NCBI GenBank assembly: GCA_964425225.1
Contig: CAYRMD010000014.1
Span: forward strand, 9,328-73,327
Length of the DNA: 64,000 nt
Reading direction: 5' to 3'
Source: BPJU01 sp964425225
GTDB lineage: Bacteria; Planctomycetota; Planctomycetia; Pirellulales; Pirellulaceae
Shown: positions 60,887 through 64,000 of the stretch, in pieces
How positions within the stretch are numbered: position 1 is the stretch's first letter
Layout of the letters: every line of letters begins with the position of its first letter
Notes under the pieces: generated by a model
Seen by the model: the letters and a program-made list of their open reading frames with translations, nothing else
The model's database searches: none
Told to the model about the DNA's origin: nothing
Translations under genes and position numbers: made by a program

Positions 60887-61708
60887 TTACTCACGAATGG
60901 CGAATCTCCGCGGCGGCAGTGCGCCCGAAGTATGGGAGCGGTCGACGGGAATCGACGTAGCGCCAGGTTCAGAAGACGGCGGTTCATCCCAATTGCCCAG
61001 GTAAATCTGTCGGACCTCGGGGTGGTTTCGTATTTCGTCGGCGGTACCCTGGCACAGCACTTTACCATTATGGATCACGTAGCCGCGATCGACGATCTGC
61101 AGGATTTCACGAGCGGCGTGGTCGGTGATTAAGATCGAGATGCCGCGTTGCTTTAATTGACGAATGATCTGTTGCATCTTTTGGACCGTAATCGGATCGA
61201 TATTGGCGAAAGGTTCGTCCATCAGGATCACGATGGGGTGCGAGATCAAGCAGCGAGCGATTTCTAACCGACGCCGCTCACCACCCGAAAGTTTTCCTGC
61301 CGGTTGGCGGCGCAACGAAAGCAAATCGAATTGCTCGAGCAGCTCTTGACAACGCAAGCGGCGTTCGCGCCGGCCGATACCGAGCAATTCCATGGGCGCC
61401 AGGAGATTTTCTTCGACGGTTAATTTCCGAAAAACACTTGCCTCCTGGGGCAGATAACCCATACCTCCATCGCGGGCTCGCCGATGCATTGGCCAGCGCG
61501 TTACGTCGACACCGTTAAGCCATACGGTTCCTCGATCCGGTTCGATTAAACCGCAGGTCATGCGGAAACTGGTAGTCTTTCCAGCACCGTTGGGGCCCAA
61601 CAGGCCGACGACTTCTTGCCGTCCGACGGAAAAACCGACACCGTCCACCACCGTACGCCGCCCGAAGGATTTAACCAGGCCCTCGACCTTCAAAATCGGC
61701 GTGTCCAT
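60887..61708 (-). CDS. lptB: LPS export ABC transporter ATP-binding protein
   Basis: The cytoplasmic ATPase that powers extraction of lipopolysaccharide from the inner membrane (LptB2FG). The 273-residue protein has Walker A GPNGAGKTTSFRMTCGL, the Q-loop region MGYLPQEASVFRKLTVEENL typical of LptB, signature LSGGERRRLEIARCL, Walker B PIVILMDEPFANIDP and the switch His in ILITDHAAREIL. A C-terminal extension of about 35 residues (WDEPPSSEPGATSIPVDRSH) is longer than in E. coli. GAAGGA precedes the ATG. It starts 33 bases after the lepB stop, so the two are cotranscribed. Its presence supports an outer-membrane, LPS-type envelope. Confidence 0.93.
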   Translation of the reverse strand: MDTPILKVEGLVKSFGRRTVVDGVGFSVGRQEVVGLLGPNGAGKTTSFRMTCGLIEPDRGTVWLNGVDVTRWPMHRRARDGGMGYLPQEASVFRKLTVEENLLAPMELLGIGRRERRLRCQELLEQFDLLSLRRQPAGKLSGGERRRLEIARCLISHPIVILMDEPFANIDPITVQKMQQIIRQLKQRGISILITDHAAREILQIVDRGYVIHNGKVLCQGTADEIRNHPEVRQIYLGNWDEPPSSEPGATSIPVDRSHTSGALPPRRFAIRE

Positions 61709-61741
61709 GCCAGATCCTTCCCAAGAGCGCCCTTGGGGGGC

Positions 61742-63685
61742 TTAGTGTATGAGTCCCATCCGTTCAAAATTCGGCCAATACAACGGGAAAAACGGTCCAC
61801 GCCATGCATGGGGGAAGTAAATCAATATCGCTTCGCCGATGAGCAACTGCTGCTCCAAGTAAGGGAGCCTTCCCCACATGCGGGCGTCGAGGCTTTCCGG
61901 ACTGTTATCACCAAGCGGCATGTAACAGTGTTCCGGAACGACAAACTCAGCCGTCGGCCTTCTATCAAAAATCTCGCTGGTAGCCCAAAGTTCCGGTGAG
62001 CGCAGAATGTGCTCTACATCATAAGGACTTATCGAAAGTTGATATTCGTGCCGCGCGTGCATGGTCATAGCCATATAATACACGTCACGCCACAGCCAGA
62101 TACGTTCTAAAGTCCCGGTCGTTCCCTTCATGCCAATGCGCGCCGGCGCTAAGTCACCAGGATCCTCCGGCGACCAAACAGGTCGTACCCTGGAGGGAGC
62201 ACGGTACGTTGTGGGCTGCGTAAAGTCGATCAACCGACCATTGACCCACAGGCGCAATTGATCATCCACATTCGAAAACCGAATTCGGTACCTGCCCGGA
62301 AGGTGGACCGGCGTTTGCGCCTCCGGCACATCCACCGGATTGCCCAGCTGGTCGACAAATGGTCTGCCATCCGAAATCTCCAGCTTTGCACGACCGGTGG
62401 CCAAATCGAACCGACAATCGAAATATGTGCCTCCCTCTACCAGGCGAAGCGCCAATTCACCTGTAGCACGATCGATCTGAACCATACATTCCAGAGCCAG
62501 ATCACCCACCCAATGCATCCCATGCCGACTGCGTCCTTCGGCGCGGTTCAATTCCCGATCGTTGTAGCAGTAATAGTCGCTGATTAGCTCGCCCTCAGGC
62601 CGCACTAATCGCTCTGGTAGCCGATGCGTGTCCAGGATCTGTTGCCACTCATACGGCTCTGGATAGCAATGGCGATATTCCAACCACGCCCATTCTGTAG
62701 CCGGTTCGTTAAGACGGAACAGTTTCCCATCGTTCGATTTCCAATGAGCGCTGTTGGCAGCGTTTCTCCATCGCCGTGGCCAACCCACTTCTTCGAGCAG
62801 GGGTGCCGCATGCGCCGTATCATAAACCAGTTGCAAAAGGGCTTTTTCTTTACCCGGCGGTTTGCGCGCTATAACCAGGGGACCATAGACGGCCGCAGTG
62901 TTACTATAGTCAACTCGCCACAAATACAATTGCTGGTCATCCAAAATCTCCCACAATTGCTGAATGCGTTGGGCATCGACCGCCAGCGGATAGTCCCGCC
63001 GCCGGACAGGTCGCCAGCGCGCGTCATCACCCAGAACAATCCCTGCCGCGAGAAATCGCTCCCGTAACGATTCCGGTAGCGGACCTTCTTCGGCCTGAAG
63101 TTCCTGCTCGGGTTGCCAATCAAACAGGCGGCGCGCTGTATAAACATCCCCGTTACGGATGCGCACCAATTCGTCCGGTAACCCCACCAAACGTTTAATG
63201 TAATTCTGCTTGGCGTTATACGGATATTTGAAGACGATGACATCCCAGCGTTGGGGTTCGCCCCATTCATAGGAGAATTTTCCGACAAGGATCCGGTCGC
63301 CATCAAACGAACGGTGGTTCGGGTTGTGGCGCCGATCCAACTGGAGGGGAAATCGACACAGCGGGCAATAGGTGACCGTTACTTGAGCACCGCCACGAGT
63401 GTTTTCTTCACTAGCGCCGGTGCGGTATTGGTAGCGACACTGAGGACATACCACATCCATGTGCCGACCTTGCAGCGTAGGAGCCATCGAACCGGTCGGG
63501 ATGACGAACGCCTCCGCCACGAAGCCTCGAAACAAGAAAGCTAAAATCACGGCGATAACAATCGACTCAACCGTCTCGCGCGTCGCATGGCCGTGACCGG
63601 CCGACGGCTTGTTATCCGATTTCTTCGTGCGCTGTGCAGCGTCCTTAGCACCGGCTGCCTTGGTAGATCCCATCGACGTTCCCAA
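61742..63685 (-). CDS. lepB: Signal peptidase I with zinc ribbon and large insertion
   Basis: Cleaves signal peptides at the inner membrane by a Ser/Lys dyad. The 647-residue protein has a cytoplasmic tail, one helix (about 37-58, VESIVIAVILAFLFRGFVAE), and box B VIPTGSMAPTLQG with the nucleophile Ser66. Box D is YIKRLVGLPDE with the general-base Lys164, and box E CYMPLGDNSPESLDARMWGR lies near residue 590. Two features are unusual. Cys80, 83, 107 and 110 form a CxxC-CxxC zinc ribbon between the Ser and Lys. A roughly 400-residue insertion separates Lys164 from box E; its later part (LALRLVEGGTYFDCRFDLAT) looks like a lectin-type beta sandwich. The start is TTG at 63685 or ATG at 63673, both behind AGGAG. 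Confidence 0.92.
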   Translation of the reverse strand: MGTSMGSTKAAGAKDAAQRTKKSDNKPSAGHGHATRETVESIVIAVILAFLFRGFVAEAFVIPTGSMAPTLQGRHMDVVCPQCRYQYRTGASEENTRGGAQVTVTYCPLCRFPLQLDRRHNPNHRSFDGDRILVGKFSYEWGEPQRWDVIVFKYPYNAKQNYIKRLVGLPDELVRIRNGDVYTARRLFDWQPEQELQAEEGPLPESLRERFLAAGIVLGDDARWRPVRRRDYPLAVDAQRIQQLWEILDDQQLYLWRVDYSNTAAVYGPLVIARKPPGKEKALLQLVYDTAHAAPLLEEVGWPRRWRNAANSAHWKSNDGKLFRLNEPATEWAWLEYRHCYPEPYEWQQILDTHRLPERLVRPEGELISDYYCYNDRELNRAEGRSRHGMHWVGDLALECMVQIDRATGELALRLVEGGTYFDCRFDLATGRAKLEISDGRPFVDQLGNPVDVPEAQTPVHLPGRYRIRFSNVDDQLRLWVNGRLIDFTQPTTYRAPSRVRPVWSPEDPGDLAPARIGMKGTTGTLERIWLWRDVYYMAMTMHARHEYQLSISPYDVEHILRSPELWATSEIFDRRPTAEFVVPEHCYMPLGDNSPESLDARMWGRLPYLEQQLLIGEAILIYFPHAWRGPFFPLYWPNFERMGLIH

Positions 63686-64000
63686 AACTCCTCTGCGGGT
63701 GGCACACTGTATTCGCTTCGTCCCCTACTCGTCGTGCCCACTGATCCGCTCCGGTACCGTGTGGCACGGTAGAGACTTTCCCAACTTCACGAAAATATAC
63801 TCGACTCGTGGCAACCACGGTATGCCAACCCGCAGGCCACAGAGCTTTCCGTGTGTGCGTCTTGATTGGAGGTGGGATTTTGGTGTACGAGGCGGACCGT
63901 CGCGATACTTTGCCTCTTTTCTGCGGCAGGTAGAACGAGATATCACTCTTAAGGAACCTCTGCATAATTCGCCCGTATTGTACGGAACCTTTTAACAAGT
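63686..64000. other. Upstream region of lepB, no gene recognised
   Basis: Short frames on both strands run through this stretch, but none has a domain or a ribosome-binding site. It should contain the lepB-lptB promoter, which I cannot place. Confidence 0.45.

Noticed and set aside
30419..60887. CRISPR-like arrays formed by the dispersed repeats
   Set aside because: The copies are kilobases apart, of variable length, and lack regular spacers or cas genes.

Overview
The window reads as chromosomal DNA from a planctomycete (phylum Planctomycetota; the order Pirellulales is a reasonable guess, genus not assignable from sequence alone). The evidence is family content. There are three separate clusters of the planctomycete-typical DUF1501, DUF1549/DUF1553, DUF1592-type and DUF1552 proteins. 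There is a planctomycete-type sigma factor next to a Ser/Thr kinase, a Gfo/Idh/MocA oxidoreductase with a Tat-like leader, a J-like N-terminal domain of the kind seen in planctomycete membrane proteins, a very long signal peptidase I, and two dispersed intergenic repeat families. I see no tRNA, rRNA, CRISPR array or prophage, and only one small broken insertion-sequence remnant.

Layout. 1-3.4 kb (minus): an operon VWA protein - helical-repeat protein - ExbB/TolQ - ExbD (cut by the window edge), an energised envelope system. 3.6-5.9 kb (plus): def and fmt, the formyl-methionine pair. 6.0-9.5 kb: a sigma factor with a membrane Ser/Thr kinase, then an ECF sigma factor. 9.6-14.6 kb: a 1681-residue protein that joins an anti-sigma-like N-terminus to alpha-2-macroglobulin-like periplasmic regions; a class V aminotransferase follows. 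15.8-17.6 kb: repeats, an IS3-type transposase fragment with a one-base frameshift, and yjbQ. 18.3-21.9 kb (minus): an FAD-dependent oxidoreductase whose C-terminal domain is put out of frame by a run of ten G, then a PQQ-repeat beta-propeller protein. 22.5-28.7 kb (plus): Gfo/Idh oxidoreductase, J-like membrane protein, DUF1501 and DUF1549/DUF1553 proteins. 28.9-36.1 kb (minus): secreted aldose 1-epimerase, sugar isomerase-like protein, and an overlapping sigma / anti-sigma / helical-protein / SppA operon preceded by an M20 peptidase. 36.4-39.5 kb: a nucleoside deoxyribosyltransferase-like protein, rlmN, a small membrane protein and an acidic LRR-tailed protein. 40.0-44.0 kb: a DUF1592-family cytochrome-type protein with a DUF1552 protein. 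44.8-51.4 kb: smaller accessory genes (transglutaminase-elicitor-like enzyme, two repetitive secreted peptides, a BFD-like [2Fe-2S] protein, a cupin). 51.5-53.5 kb: a HemD-HemE fusion. 53.8-60.2 kb: divergent DUF1501 and DUF1549/DUF1553 genes plus a PPC-domain protein. 60.9-63.7 kb (minus): lepB and lptB.

How the genes work together. Most of the window serves the cell envelope and its regulation: ExbB/ExbD energy transduction, three sigma factors with kinase or anti-sigma partners, SppA, LepB and LptB, and many secreted or anchored proteins. The DUF clusters, the sugar-handling enzymes and the FAD/PQQ pair suggest periplasmic oxidation or breakdown of organic matter, but their substrates cannot be read from the sequence. 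The best candidates for something unusual are the poly-G controlled C-terminal domain of the FAD enzyme, the anti-sigma/macroglobulin-like fusion beside its ECF sigma factor, the HemD-HemE fusion, the LepB with a zinc-ribbon and a roughly 400-residue insertion, and the two dispersed repeat families. I did not find a defence or mobile system that I would call new.
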